A DNA stretch of 52,078 nucleotides from Paenibacillus terrae. Lineage in GTDB: Bacteria > Bacillota > Bacilli > Paenibacillales > Paenibacillaceae. Made by a program: the position numbers and the translations under genes. The stretch is taken from assembly GCF_005217525.1 (NCBI RefSeq), contig NZ_PNXQ01000009.1, positions 771-52,848 on the forward strand. The letters run 5' to 3'. Shown here piece by piece: positions 19,169-27,395 of this stretch. How positions within the stretch are numbered: the stretch's first letter is position 1; each line of letters begins with the position of its first letter. The notes beneath the pieces are model-generated. The model saw only the letters and a program-made list of their open reading frames with translations. It was not told the origin of the DNA and made no database searches.

Positions 19169-20155
19169 ATGAAAGAGACCGGATCACAACGGGAGCGCCC
19201 TCGTATTGTTGTTATGGGCGGCGGAACCGGCTTGTCCGTCATGCTGCGGGGGTTGAAACAAAAGCCGCTGGATATAACGGCTATTGTTACAGTCGCTGAC
19301 GATGGCGGAAGCTCCGGGATATTGCGCAGTGAGCTGCAAATGCCCCCTCCGGGGGATATTCGAAATGTATTGACTGCACTGGCTGATGTAGAGCCGGTGA
19401 TGTCCGATATGCTAAAATACCGTTTCGGCGCAGGATCAGGCTTGGCAGGCCATAGTCTGGGCAACCTGATTTTAGCGGCGATGACAGATATATCGGGTGA
19501 TTTTGTGACGGCGGTGCGTGAGCTTAGCCGTGTATTTGCTGTACGGGGGCGTGTGCTGCCAGCGGCTGAAGAAGGCGTTGTGCTGAGTGCCGAAATGGAG
19601 GATGGCACGGTGGTTACCGGTGAATCCAAAATCCCGGAAGCGGGCGGCAGAATCAAACGTGTTTTTCTTGAACCGACTCACGTGGAGCCGTTGCCTGAGG
19701 CTGTAGAGGCCATTAATCAAGCTGATGCGATCCTGATTGGTCCTGGCAGTCTGTACACCAGCATTTTGCCTAATCTCCTCGTACCGAAGCTTGCAGAGGC
19801 TGTGGTGAAATCTGACGCCATCAAAATATTCGTCTGCAACGTCATGACTCAGCCGGGTGAAACGGATGGATATACCGTAGGAGACCACTTGCAGGCTATT
19901 TATGAGCATGTAGGGCATCATTTGTTTGATTATGTAATTGTCAATAATGGAGATATTCCGCCCCAAGTACAGGAAATGTATGCCGAGCAGGGAGCCAAGC
20001 CAGTTCAAGTAGACATGGGAGAGCTGACCGACCGGGGATATAAAGTGGTTGCAGATACGCTTGTTCTGTTCCGCACCTATTTACGGCATGATGCCGACAA
20101 ACTGAGCCAGCACATTTACCAATTGGTACAAAACTGGATATTAAGAAGGAGGTGA
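19169..20155 (+). CDS. yvcK: YvcK/GlmR family gluconeogenesis factor
   Basis: 328-residue CofD-like protein beginning [20 protein letters not shown], with [12 protein letters not shown] and [18 protein letters not shown]. subtilis YvcK (GlmR) binds UDP-GlcNAc and is needed for growth on gluconeogenic carbon sources, directing carbon to cell-wall precursors. It is 12 nt after rapZ and ends just before the whiA ribosome-binding site. Confidence 0.95.
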   Translation: MKETGSQRERPRIVVMGGGTGLSVMLRGLKQKPLDITAIVTVADDGGSSGILRSELQMPPPGDIRNVLTALADVEPVMSDMLKYRFGAGSGLAGHSLGNLILAAMTDISGDFVTAVRELSRVFAVRGRVLPAAEEGVVLSAEMEDGTVVTGESKIPEAGGRIKRVFLEPTHVEPLPEAVEAINQADAILIGPGSLYTSILPNLLVPKLAEAVVKSDAIKIFVCNVMTQPGETDGYTVGDHLQAIYEHVGHHLFDYVIVNNGDIPPQVQEMYAEQGAKPVQVDMGELTDRGYKVVADTLVLFRTYLRHDADKLSQHIYQLVQNWILRRR

Positions 20156-20160
20156 GTCCC

Positions 20161-21105
20161 TTGTCCTTTGCGGCACAAACCAAAAAAGAGCTTACGATGA
20201 TTGAAAGCCAGCCCTGCTGTGAAAAAGCGGAACTATCTGCGCTCATACGTATGCTCGGGTCCGTACAACTGTCCAATAAAAGGGTGATATTGGATGTGTC
20301 CACAGAAAATGCCGCGATTGCAAGGCGGATTTACTCCTTGATCAAAAAACATTTTCAAGTTCATATCGAGCTGCTTGTACGGAAAAAAATGCGTCTGAAA
20401 AAAAATAACGTGTACATTGTCCGCATTCCTAGCGGTGTACAAGAGCTGTTAAAGGATCTTTATATCGTATCAGAAGGGTTCTTGTTCACGGACGGGATTA
20501 ATCGGGATATCATTCGGAAAAACTGTTGTAAGCGGGCTTATTTGCGAGGCGCTTTTATGGCAGGTGGTTCTGTGAACAACCCGGAGGGATCGTCTTACCA
20601 TTTGGAGATTTCCTCGATGTATGAGGAGCATTGCCAGGCGCTGGTCGATCTGGCGAATGAGTTTCATCTGAATGCCCGTTGTATTGAGCGAAAAAAAGGC
20701 TTTATTCTCTACATCAAGGAAGGCGAAAAGATCATTGAGCTACTTAGCATTATTGGGGCGCATCAGGCTTTGTTCAAATTTGAGGATGTCCGCATCATGC
20801 GTGATATGCGCAATTCCGTGAACCGGATTGTTAATTGCGAAACGGCTAATCTGAACAAGACGATTGGAGCTGCTGTCCGGCAAATTGAGAATATCAAGCT
20901 ACTGGAGAGAGAAGTTGGCCTGGATACGCTGCCAGATAAGCTGCGCGAGGTGGCGGAAATACGTCTCGCTCATCCTGATTTGAATTTAAAAGAAGTCGGG
21001 GAAATGCTCAAAGGGGTTGTGAGTAAGTCGGGTGTCAATCATCGACTTCGCAAAATTGACGAGATGGCTGACAAAATCAGGGGAGAAAACGGCCTGATTC
21101 CATAA
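20161..21105 (+). CDS. whiA: DNA-binding protein WhiA
   Basis: 314-residue protein with an N-terminal LAGLIDADG-like fold ([35 protein letters not shown]) and a C-terminal HTH ([30 protein letters not shown]). It is implicated in cell division and chromosome segregation in B. subtilis. The TTG at 20161 is 8 nt after AAGGAGGTG and gives the family N-terminus [11 protein letters not shown]; the GTG at 20152 overlaps the ribosome-binding site. Confidence 0.96.
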   Translation: MSFAAQTKKELTMIESQPCCEKAELSALIRMLGSVQLSNKRVILDVSTENAAIARRIYSLIKKHFQVHIELLVRKKMRLKKNNVYIVRIPSGVQELLKDLYIVSEGFLFTDGINRDIIRKNCCKRAYLRGAFMAGGSVNNPEGSSYHLEISSMYEEHCQALVDLANEFHLNARCIERKKGFILYIKEGEKIIELLSIIGAHQALFKFEDVRIMRDMRNSVNRIVNCETANLNKTIGAAVRQIENIKLLEREVGLDTLPDKLREVAEIRLAHPDLNLKEVGEMLKGVVSKSGVNHRLRKIDEMADKIRGENGLIP

Positions 21106-21117
21106 AAGGAGTGTCTA

Positions 21118-21142
21118 TGGGGCTTCTGCCCCGGTTTTTTTA
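21118..21142 (+). terminator. Terminator after whiA
   Basis: GGGGC-TTCT-GCCCC hairpin followed by GGTTTTTTT. It separates crh from rapZ-yvcK-whiA, giving crh its own promoter. Confidence 0.85.
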
Positions 21143-21172
21143 GTTTTTTTTCTAGTGTCTGTCCCGGGTTAA

Positions 21173-21181
21173 TGTTATAAT
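21173..21181 (+). promoter_or_regulatory. Extended -10 promoter of crh
   Basis: TGTTATAAT (TGn plus a perfect -10) 60 bp before the crh start. No good -35 is visible. Confidence 0.6.
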
Positions 21182-21240
21182 GTGATAAATAAAATGGAGT
21201 AAGTAGTGTCCAGATTTATTTGATGAGGGGGTAAGCTGAC

Positions 21241-21510
21241 ATGTCAAAACATCCGGTAGTCGTACGCTTGAAAACAGGACTGCACGCCAGACCTGCTGCG
21301 TTGTTCGTACAGGAAGCGAATAAATATTCATCCGAGATTTTTGTGGAAAAAGAAGACAAAAAGGTTAATGCCAAGAGTATTATGGGTATTATGAGCCTTG
21401 CTATCAGTACAGGTACTGAAATTTACATTAGTGCTGAAGGTGCGGACGCCGAGCAGGCTGTAAACGCTTTAGTAAGTCTGGTTAGTAAGGTAGAGCTGGA
21501 AAATCAATAA
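21241..21510 (+). CDS. crh: HPr-family phosphocarrier in the crh position, with His15 and Ser46
   Basis: 89 residues. Ser46 in KSIMGIMSL is the HprK phosphorylation site. The sequence is Crh-like (LKTGLxARPAALFVQEANKY, KVNAKSIMG), and the gene follows whiA exactly as crh does in B. subtilis. B. subtilis Crh has Gln15 and cannot take phosphate from Enzyme I, but this protein has TGLHARPA with His15. It could therefore act both as a catabolite co-repressor partner of CcpA and as a PTS phosphocarrier. Whether it is Crh or the main HPr cannot be settled without the rest of the genome. ATG follows GAGGGGG. Confidence 0.9.
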   Translation: MSKHPVVVRLKTGLHARPAALFVQEANKYSSEIFVEKEDKKVNAKSIMGIMSLAISTGTEIYISAEGADAEQAVNALVSLVSKVELENQ

Positions 21511-21549
21511 ACAAACATCTGTTTTGTGATATGGTATATGCTCTTAGTG

Positions 21550-21574
21550 AAAAGCCCCTTTGGGGCTTTTTTTG
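21550..21574 (+). terminator. Terminator after crh
   Basis: AAAGCCCC-TT-TGGGGCTTT hairpin followed by a T run. Confidence 0.9.
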
Positions 21575-21778
21575 TACCCGAAAAAACAGAGTGGGCAATC
21601 CCCCCGTTGGGCTTATCCAATGTGGTCCCATTGAATACCGACACTGTGTTTGGCCCAAGCTACAAGTAATTTACATTCTGTGATGGTATTCTATTCGGAA
21701 AATGTGACGCCTAACTGCAACCTTTTCTCTTTGTTTCCGTCTGGAAGGTACACACATCATCAAGAAAAGAGGGCGAAT

Positions 21779-22540
21779 ATGATGAAACATTGGACAAAAG
21801 CTGCAAATACAGCGGTTCTGGCAGGAGCATTATTGGCAGGAGTAGTAGCGGGAGGATTATGGACAGGAGCAGATCGTGCCTATGCCGCGTCAGCAGCTAC
21901 GACGGTTAGCAGTGTAATTAATGTGAGCGGCAGCGGGGAAGTATTGGTTAAGCCCGATATTGCCTATTTATCCATCGGCGTACAATCTGAAGGAAATACA
22001 GCAGCCGCTGCTCAAAAAGCCAACGCCTCTAAAATAAGTAAAGTCACACAACTGCTGAAAGAAAAGTGGAGTATCAGTGCTGATGACATACAGACGAGCC
22101 AGTTCTACGTACAGCCTAACTATACCTACGATGAAAAACAAGGTCAGAAGCTCAAAGGCTACATTGCCAACCATACACTTTCCGTCAAGTACCGTAATTT
22201 GGATAAAATTGGTCAGTTACTGGATGAGGCTACACAATCTGGAGCGAACAACGTGGATAATGTGCGTTTTTCAGTAGAAAACTCTTCAGCTTATGAAGAA
22301 GAGGCGATTGCCAAGGCGTTGGGAAATGCTCAATCCAAAGCCAGTGCTGTAGCCAAGGCAACCAAACGCGGGCTTGGAACTCTCTTGAACGTAACGGTAG
22401 ATGGGGGAGATGCCCAAACCTTCACACAACGTGAGACTGCTATGAGCAAGGCACTCTTTGATACAAATGGTGGAACAGAGATACAATCTGGTCAAGTGAC
22501 TGTGAAAGTCCAAGTGTCGGCACAATACGAATTGAACTAA
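21779..22540 (+). CDS. Secreted SIMPL-domain (DUF541) protein
   Basis: 253 residues with a clear signal peptide (hydrophobic stretch TAVLAGALLAGVVAGGLW, then AYA-AS cleavage near residue 36). The rest is a SIMPL/DUF541 domain: INVSGSGEVLVKPDIAYLSIGV, the region around NYTYDEKQGQKLKGY, and LDEATQSGANNVDNVRFSVE. Family members are exported or envelope-associated, some linked to oxidative stress; the exact role is unknown. The ATG at 21779 is 5 nt after AAGAGGG. The earlier in-frame ATG at 21650 would put 43 non-signal residues in front of the signal peptide. Confidence 0.85.
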   Translation: MMKHWTKAANTAVLAGALLAGVVAGGLWTGADRAYAASAATTVSSVINVSGSGEVLVKPDIAYLSIGVQSEGNTAAAAQKANASKISKVTQLLKEKWSISADDIQTSQFYVQPNYTYDEKQGQKLKGYIANHTLSVKYRNLDKIGQLLDEATQSGANNVDNVRFSVENSSAYEEEAIAKALGNAQSKASAVAKATKRGLGTLLNVTVDGGDAQTFTQRETAMSKALFDTNGGTEIQSGQVTVKVQVSAQYELN

Positions 22541-22557
22541 CGTACAGATGATAACGG

Positions 22558-22604
22558 AGCCACAAGCGCCTGCTTTATGCAGGATGCCTTGCTGGCTTTT
22601 TTTA
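22558..22604 (+). terminator. Terminator after the SIMPL gene
   Basis: Nested arms AGCC/GGCT, CAAG/CTTG and CCTGC/GCAGG, followed by TTTTTTT. Confidence 0.8.
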
Positions 22605-22654
22605 TAAGCCGAAACTATTTTGTAATGAGTCTGTAACAGCTGGCGCCTACTAGA

Positions 22655-22687
22655 TGTACAGATTGAAATCGGGGAGTGTACAGATTG
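22655..22687 (+). repeat. Two 11-bp direct repeats, 22 bp apart, upstream of the DUF3298 gene
   Basis: TGTACAGATTG occurs at 22655-22665 and again at 22677-22687. The 22-bp period places both on the same DNA face. A -10-like TATAAT lies at 22713-22718. The layout suggests binding of a direct-repeat regulator such as an OmpR-type response regulator; this is inference. Confidence 0.5.
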
Positions 22688-22776
22688 TAAACTACGAACA
22701 TAGGGGTATAGATATAATAAGTAAAGTAATCAACACACATAGAGTACGCACATCTACAACAGGAGGAATACTTAAT

Positions 22777-23889
22777 ATGAACAAGCACACGAAAAAATGG
22801 GGCTCCGCACTGCTGGCAGCGGGAATTTTAGCAGGAGTCACAGTTGTTCCCGTTTCCTATAGTGAGGCGGCTTCATCCAAACAACAGGCTACAGCACAGC
22901 AGCCAGGTATTTCTATCCATTGGAACGGTAAAACGTTGGCAGCCAAAGGAGTCCAGGTAAACGGAAGCACACTCATTCCAGTAGCAGCACTGCGCGACAG
23001 CCTGGGAATTCCGGTGAGCTATGATACCAAATCAGCGACATATACCGTAGGCAGTGGGTACAATATTCTATACATCATGTCCCCTTCCTCCGATGGTTCC
23101 TATGTCAATGTCAATGGAATAAGCACACGCAATATGGATGCCAAACAGATCGCCGGGAAACTGTACATTCCTATGAGTCTGCTGAAAGACTATCTAGGAA
23201 TAGACGCTCAGTGGAATGCAGCCGAGAAAACAGTAGCGTTGAGCAAAAGCCAGCTGAATCCGATCACGATTACCTCCCAATCCCTTGCAGCTACAAGTGA
23301 CTCCGAGGTGACCTACAAAGTCAAATATCCGCAAATCAGTGGTAGCCGGTTGAATGCCGAAGCTCAGCAGGCGATTAACGGTGTGCTTAAAAAGCATGCG
23401 GAAGAAGTGCTGGCAGCAGGCAAAAAGCAAGTGGCTGAGGGAGGCGCTACGGCGCAAAGACCGTATGAGTTTGGCAATGATTTTGCAATTGCCTATAATA
23501 AGGACGGTATTTTGAGTGTAATTATGCAGGATTACTCGTATACAGGTGGTGCGCACGGCATGACCGTCCGTAAAGGGTATACGTTCTCGCTGTCGGATGG
23601 CAAAATGCTTCAATTGTCTGACGTGCTGAAAGCTAACCCGAATTACAAAAAGTTCCTCAATAGTGACCTGAAGAAAAAATTTGATGCACTTCAGGCTTAC
23701 GCAGGAGGTTTCGGTGGATTTAAGGAGCTTGCAGCTAATCCGAATTTTTATGTAACCAATAGTGGTTTGACGCTTGTTTTTGATCTATATGAATATACAC
23801 CATATGCGTATGGGATTCCTGAGTTCACCTACTCGTTTAGCCAACTGTTACCTCAAGGTGGTAAGCCTTTCGCGGGACAGAATCCATAG
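22777..23889 (+). CDS. Secreted copper-amine-oxidase-N-like / DUF3298 (RsiV-like) protein
   Basis: 370 residues with a signal peptide (WGSALLAAGILAGVTVVPVSYSEAAS). Residues ~40-145 resemble the copper-amine-oxidase N-terminal domain common in Paenibacillus surface proteins: GVQVNGSTLIPVAALRDSLG, LYIPMSLLKDYLG. Residues ~155-365 match DUF4163/DUF3298 as in RsiV: QDYSYTGGAHGM and YTPYAYGIPEFTYSF. In RsiV the DUF3298 part binds lysozyme, but this protein has no anti-sigma domain and is wholly extracellular. ATG follows AGGAGG. Function unknown. Confidence 0.8.
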   Translation: MNKHTKKWGSALLAAGILAGVTVVPVSYSEAASSKQQATAQQPGISIHWNGKTLAAKGVQVNGSTLIPVAALRDSLGIPVSYDTKSATYTVGSGYNILYIMSPSSDGSYVNVNGISTRNMDAKQIAGKLYIPMSLLKDYLGIDAQWNAAEKTVALSKSQLNPITITSQSLAATSDSEVTYKVKYPQISGSRLNAEAQQAINGVLKKHAEEVLAAGKKQVAEGGATAQRPYEFGNDFAIAYNKDGILSVIMQDYSYTGGAHGMTVRKGYTFSLSDGKMLQLSDVLKANPNYKKFLNSDLKKKFDALQAYAGGFGGFKELAANPNFYVTNSGLTLVFDLYEYTPYAYGIPEFTYSFSQLLPQGGKPFAGQNP

Positions 23890-23939
23890 TACAAATGGAT
23901 AATAGTCGGATTACCTATACAAAATGAACAATAACCAAG

Positions 23940-23982
23940 AAAAGCTGCCTACCAGATACGAATATCCGGGGCAGCTTTTTCC
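23940..23982. terminator. Bidirectional terminator between DUF3298 gene and clpP
   Basis: Stem AAAAGCTGCC / GGCAGCTTTT with T runs on both strands. The two flanking genes converge on it. Confidence 0.85.
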
Positions 23983-24017
23983 GTTTACCAGCTAGTCAGA
24001 GGCAATAACTCGTTCTC

Positions 24018-24614
24018 TTATACACCTTCTGGAGAAGAGCTAGTTAGCACTTTATCAATAATACCGTATTCCTTGGCATCGTCTGCGGACATGAAATAGT
24101 CACGGTCTGTGTCCTTTTCAATGCGCTCCAGTGGTTGGCCTGTGCGGTCTGCAAGAATGCGGTTCAATTTGTCGCGCATTTTCAGAATGCGGCGTGCGCG
24201 GATTTCGATATCCGTTGCCTGACCTTGTGCACCGCCCAATGGTTGGTGAATCATAATTTCACTGTTCGGCAAAGCAAAACGTTTGCCCTTGGCACCTGCG
24301 TTCAGCAAGAACGCACCCATAGAAGCCGCCATACCAACACAAATTGTAGACACGTCAGGTTTAATGTATTGCATCGTATCGAAAATGGCCATACCGGCTG
24401 TGATCGAACCGCCAGGGCTGTTAACATACAAGTGAATGTCTTTTTCAGGATCTTCGGCAGCCAAAAACAGCATTTGCGCAATAATAGAGTTGGCTACAAC
24501 GTCATTGACGTCCGAGCCCAACAAAATAATGCGATCCTTCAACAGTCTGGAATAAATGTCATAGGCGCGTTCGCCGCGGTTACTTTGTTCTACTACCATA
24601 GGAACATAGCTCAC
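24018..24614 (-). CDS. clpP: ATP-dependent Clp protease proteolytic subunit
   Basis: 198-residue serine protease subunit. The catalytic triad contexts are [11 protein letters not shown] (Ser near 98), [15 protein letters not shown] (His near 123) and [14 protein letters not shown] (Asp near 172). The start is GTG at 24614, 9 nt after AAAGGGAGG, giving [19 protein letters not shown] like other Firmicute ClpP. An ATG 45 nt upstream would place that ribosome-binding site inside the gene. It works with ClpC/ClpX and degrades tmRNA-tagged proteins, whose tagging genes lie 12 kb away. It is controlled by a CtsR operator. Confidence 0.97.
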   Translation of the reverse strand: MSYVPMVVEQSNRGERAYDIYSRLLKDRIILLGSDVNDVVANSIIAQMLFLAAEDPEKDIHLYVNSPGGSITAGMAIFDTMQYIKPDVSTICVGMAASMGAFLLNAGAKGKRFALPNSEIMIHQPLGGAQGQATDIEIRARRILKMRDKLNRILADRTGQPLERIEKDTDRDYFMSADDAKEYGIIDKVLTSSSPEGV

Positions 24615-24704
24615 GTCAAAAAACCTCCCTTTAATATCGTTAATGGATTTGGTGGACATGCCGATTACACGTCCCTATTTATAAACTGTTACCGTATTAA
24701 CCAC

Positions 24705-24733
24705 ATGATAAACAATTTCAAACAAAAAGTCAA
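24705..24733 (-). promoter_or_regulatory. clpP promoter
   Basis: On the minus strand: TTGACT (24733-24728), 17-nt spacer, TATCAT (24710-24705). Its -35 is part of a CtsR heptamer. Confidence 0.7.
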
Positions 24734-24756
24734 AGAAAGTCAAACTAATAGTCAAA
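24728..24756 (-). promoter_or_regulatory. CtsR operator, three AGTCAAA heptamers
   Basis: AGTCAAA at 24728-24734, 24738-24744 and 24750-24756. The first two are 3 nt apart with spacer GAA, matching the CtsR consensus RGTCAAA-NAN-RGTCAAA. The third has a 5-nt spacer. The first covers the clpP -35, so repression of clpP under non-stress conditions is expected. Confidence 0.9.
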
Positions 24757-24778
24757 AAAAAGAGCCCTCTGCGCTCTT
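24753..24778 (-). terminator. Terminator of the tRNA-Arg transcript
   Basis: Reading the minus strand, AAGAGC-GCAGAGG-GCTCTT is followed by a run of T. It lies between the tRNA and the clpP promoter, and its T run overlaps the third CtsR heptamer. Confidence 0.65.
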
Positions 24779-24821
24779 ATTGGTTAAAACAGTATATAGA
24801 AGAATTTAAACATCATATAAA

Positions 24822-24896
24822 TGGCGCGCCCGCGAGGAATCGAACCTCGATCTCAGGCTCCGGAGGCCTACGTCATATCCGTTGGACCACGGGCGC
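24822..24896 (-). tRNA. tRNA-Arg (anticodon CCG)
   Basis: 75 nt including an encoded CCA end. Acceptor GCGCCCG pairs with CGGGCGC. The anticodon loop is CTCCGGA between AGGC and GCCT, giving anticodon CCG (reads CGG, Arg). T arm GAGGTTCGATTCCTC is standard. Confidence 0.95.
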
Positions 24897-24919
24897 ACAG
24901 CTAATTGGAAACAAAGATG

Positions 24920-24948
24920 ATTATATGATATACGGCATTGAATTGCAA
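24920..24948 (-). promoter_or_regulatory. tRNA-Arg promoter
   Basis: On the minus strand: TTGCAA, 17-nt spacer, perfect TATAAT. It ends 24 nt before the tRNA 5' end. Confidence 0.8.
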
Positions 24949-25006
24949 GCTTTTATTACGTGCGCATATTCACATAAAAAGTTGAGAAATATAGGTTCAG
25001 ATAGAC

Positions 25007-25035
25007 TTGCATGTGGAGCAAATATTGGGTAAGAT
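25007..25035 (+). promoter_or_regulatory. cggR promoter
   Basis: TTGCAT (25007-25012), 17-nt spacer, TAAGAT (25030-25035), immediately upstream of the CggR operator. Confidence 0.55.
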
Positions 25036-25040
25036 ATACG

Positions 25041-25076
25041 TGGGACTTAAAAAGTTAACCCGGGACGTTTTGAGAC
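25041..25076 (+). promoter_or_regulatory. CggR operator
   Basis: TGGGAC-N6-AGTT-N4-CGGGAC-N6-AGAC has the exact spacing of the B. subtilis CggR operator (CGGGAC-N6-TGTC-N4-CGGGAC-N6-TGTC). The second half, CGGGACGTTTTG, is well conserved; the first is diverged. It lies just after the -10, so bound CggR would block initiation or elongation until fructose-1,6-bisphosphate releases it. Confidence 0.8.
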
Positions 25077-25131
25077 CAGTTAGTGATATAGCATTAGAGA
25101 AAGAACTTAGAAGTGTGCGGGAGTGGAAAGC

Positions 25132-26169
25132 ATGCGAAAGATATTAGAAATACAGAAGCAGCTTCTGCCCGACCTCATGGATGTTTTGAAAAAAAGGTAC
25201 ACAATCCTGCATCAGATTATGTTGTCCGATGTTATTGGACGCAGAACGCTGGCGGCTTCACTGGACATGACCGAGCGCGTGTTGCGCGCCGAGACCGATC
25301 TTCTTAAAGCCCAAGGGCTGATTGAGATTGAGAGTGTGGGCATGAAGGTGAGCAAAGCAGGACTGGATCTGCTGGAACAACTGGAGCCGATTGCGAACAA
25401 CTTGTTCGGCCTGTCCCAATTGGAGGATCAGATTCGTCAAGCCTATGGTTTGAGGAAGGTGGTTGTCGTTCCAGGGGATTCGGATGCTTCTCCTTTAACG
25501 AAGCAGGAGTTGGGTCGTGCTGGAGCAAAAGCGCTGCTGAGTGTTATGGACGACGAGGATGTGGTCGCTGTAACAGGTGGCACGACGATTGCCGACGTGG
25601 CGGACCAACTGACACTACCTGCTAATGGCCCACTTAAGGGCGGATGGTTCGTACCGGCACGTGGGGGTTTGGGAGAAAGCATGGAAATGCAGGCGAACAC
25701 AATTGCTTCCACAATGGCTCGTAAGGTCGGCTCACAATACCGTCTGCTCCATGTACCGGATTTGCTCAGCAATCATGCTTACAACTCCCTGCTTGAAGAT
25801 ACGAATATTCAGGATATTTTAAGCCTGATTCGAGAGAGTCGGATCATCATTCACGGGATAGGCAACGCCATAGCTATGGCACGTAGACGTAAGCTCGACC
25901 CTGAAACCTTTGCCCAGATCAGCAGTGAGGGCGCGGTTGCCGAATCGTTTGGCTATTATTTTAACGAAGACGGCGTTGTGGTTCACAAAATGCTGACGCT
26001 TGGACTACGTTTGGAGGATATCAGGCGAACCGAGACGATTCTAGGCGTAGCTGGAGGTAAGAGCAAGGCGGCCGCTATTCATGCGGTGCTGCGTTTCGGG
26101 CAGGAAGATATTCTTGTCACCGACGAAGGCGCTGCTGCCGAGATTGTAAGCCGTTATTTAAAAAGTTAA
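25132..26169 (+). CDS. cggR: Central glycolytic genes regulator CggR
   Basis: 345-residue SorC/DeoR-type repressor. N-terminal winged HTH (GRRTLAASLDMTERVLRAETDLLKAQGLI) and C-terminal sugar-phosphate-binding domain (VAVTGGTTIADVADQL, HGIGNAIAMARRR, VAGGKSKAAAIHAVL). In B. subtilis it represses gapA-pgk-tpi-pgm-eno and responds to fructose-1,6-bisphosphate. ATG at 25132 follows GGGAGTGG; an in-frame GTG at 25123 lies within that site. It is first gene of the glycolytic operon, 92 nt before gap. Confidence 0.96.
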   Translation: MRKILEIQKQLLPDLMDVLKKRYTILHQIMLSDVIGRRTLAASLDMTERVLRAETDLLKAQGLIEIESVGMKVSKAGLDLLEQLEPIANNLFGLSQLEDQIRQAYGLRKVVVVPGDSDASPLTKQELGRAGAKALLSVMDDEDVVAVTGGTTIADVADQLTLPANGPLKGGWFVPARGGLGESMEMQANTIASTMARKVGSQYRLLHVPDLLSNHAYNSLLEDTNIQDILSLIRESRIIIHGIGNAIAMARRRKLDPETFAQISSEGAVAESFGYYFNEDGVVVHKMLTLGLRLEDIRRTETILGVAGGKSKAAAIHAVLRFGQEDILVTDEGAAAEIVSRYLKS

Positions 26170-26261
26170 TGCGGATTGATTAAATGTGTTGTCTTGACGG
26201 GCTTTCGGGTCTGTCTTGAATATATAAACTAAACTAAACGAACTTTGGGAGGAACTCACTC

Positions 26262-27272
26262 ATGACAGTTAAAGTTGGTATTAACGGTTTCGGACGTATT
26301 GGACGCCTTGCTTTCCGCCGGATTCAAAACGTGGAAGGTATTGAAGTAGTAGCAATTAATGACTTGACAGATTCCAAAATGCTGGCACATCTGTTGAAAT
26401 ATGATACAACACAAGGTACTTTCCAAGGAGAAGTAGAAGTACACGATGGCTTCTTCAAAGTTAACGGTAAAGAAGTTAAAGTTTTGGCTAACCGCAACCC
26501 TGAAGAACTGCCTTGGGGAGACCTGGGTGTAGATATCGTTCTGGAATGCACAGGTTTCTTCACAACTAAAGAAGCTGCTGAGAAACATTTGAAAGGCGGC
26601 GCTAAAAAAGTTGTTATCTCCGCTCCAGCTACTGGCGACATGAAAACTGTCGTTTACAACGTAAACCATGAAATTCTGGACGGTACTGAAACTGTAATCT
26701 CTGGTGCTTCTTGCACAACAAACTGCCTTGCTCCTATGGCTAAAACTTTGCAAGACAAATTTGGTATCGTTGAAGGCCTGATGACTACAATTCACGCTTA
26801 CACTGGCGACCAAAACACTTTGGATGCTCCGCATGCTAAAGGCGACTTCCGTCGTGCTCGCGCTGCAGCTGAAAACATCATTCCTAACACAACTGGTGCT
26901 GCTAAAGCCATCGGTCTGGTAATTCCTGAACTGAAAGGTAAACTGGATGGCGCGGCTCAACGTGTACCGGTAGCAACTGGCTCCCTGACTGAGCTGGTAA
27001 CTGTTCTGGAGAAAAATGTAACTGTTGAAGAAATCAACGCTGCGATGAAAGAAGCTTCCGATCCTGAAACTTACGGCTACACTGAAGACGAGATCGTTTC
27101 TTCCGACATCAAAGGTATCACTTTCGGTTCTTTGTTTGATGCAACTCAAACTAAAGTCCTGACTGTTGGCGACAAACAACTGGTGAAAACTGTAGCTTGG
27201 TATGACAATGAAATGTCCTACACTGCACAATTGATCCGTACGTTGGAATACTTCGCTAAATTGGCTAAATAA
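26262..27272 (+). CDS. gap: Glyceraldehyde-3-phosphate dehydrogenase (glycolytic)
   Basis: 336-residue NAD-dependent enzyme. NAD motif [16 protein letters not shown], catalytic Cys in [12 protein letters not shown], and [14 protein letters not shown] at the C-terminus. Start ATG follows GGGAGG. Position after cggR marks it as the glycolytic GapA type rather than gluconeogenic GapB. Codon use is strongly biased (GGT, AAA, GAA, GTT dominate) unlike the flanking regulators, indicating very high expression. The 92-nt gap before it contains a TTGACG but no convincing -10. Confidence 0.98.
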   Translation: MTVKVGINGFGRIGRLAFRRIQNVEGIEVVAINDLTDSKMLAHLLKYDTTQGTFQGEVEVHDGFFKVNGKEVKVLANRNPEELPWGDLGVDIVLECTGFFTTKEAAEKHLKGGAKKVVISAPATGDMKTVVYNVNHEILDGTETVISGASCTTNCLAPMAKTLQDKFGIVEGLMTTIHAYTGDQNTLDAPHAKGDFRRARAAAENIIPNTTGAAKAIGLVIPELKGKLDGAAQRVPVATGSLTELVTVLEKNVTVEEINAAMKEASDPETYGYTEDEIVSSDIKGITFGSLFDATQTKVLTVGDKQLVKTVAWYDNEMSYTAQLIRTLEYFAKLAK

Positions 27273-27297
27273 GAACAGTCTTATCGCGCAACATCAT

Positions 27298-27334
27298 AGA
27301 GCGGAAACAGCAGTTATTGTTTCCGCTCTTTATA
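27298..27334 (+). terminator. Intercistronic hairpin between gap and pgk
   Basis: Perfect 12-bp stem AGAGCGGAAACA / TGTTTCCGCTCT with a short loop, followed by TTATAT rather than a strong T run. It could partly terminate, or protect the gap mRNA 3' end, so that gap is expressed above pgk. Confidence 0.65.
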
Positions 27335-27395
27335 TATCAAAATGTGCCTTAAATTCCTGTTTCGTAAAATTAAAAGGGTGCGGAGGAATATGGAG

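Noticed and set aside
24135..24809. Long plus-strand open frame opposite clpP
   Set aside because: It is antisense to a certain gene, runs into the CtsR operator region and has no family features.
26194..26223. A separate gap promoter (TTGACG) between cggR and gap
   Set aside because: No acceptable -10 at 16-18 nt; processing of the cggR-gap transcript is as likely.
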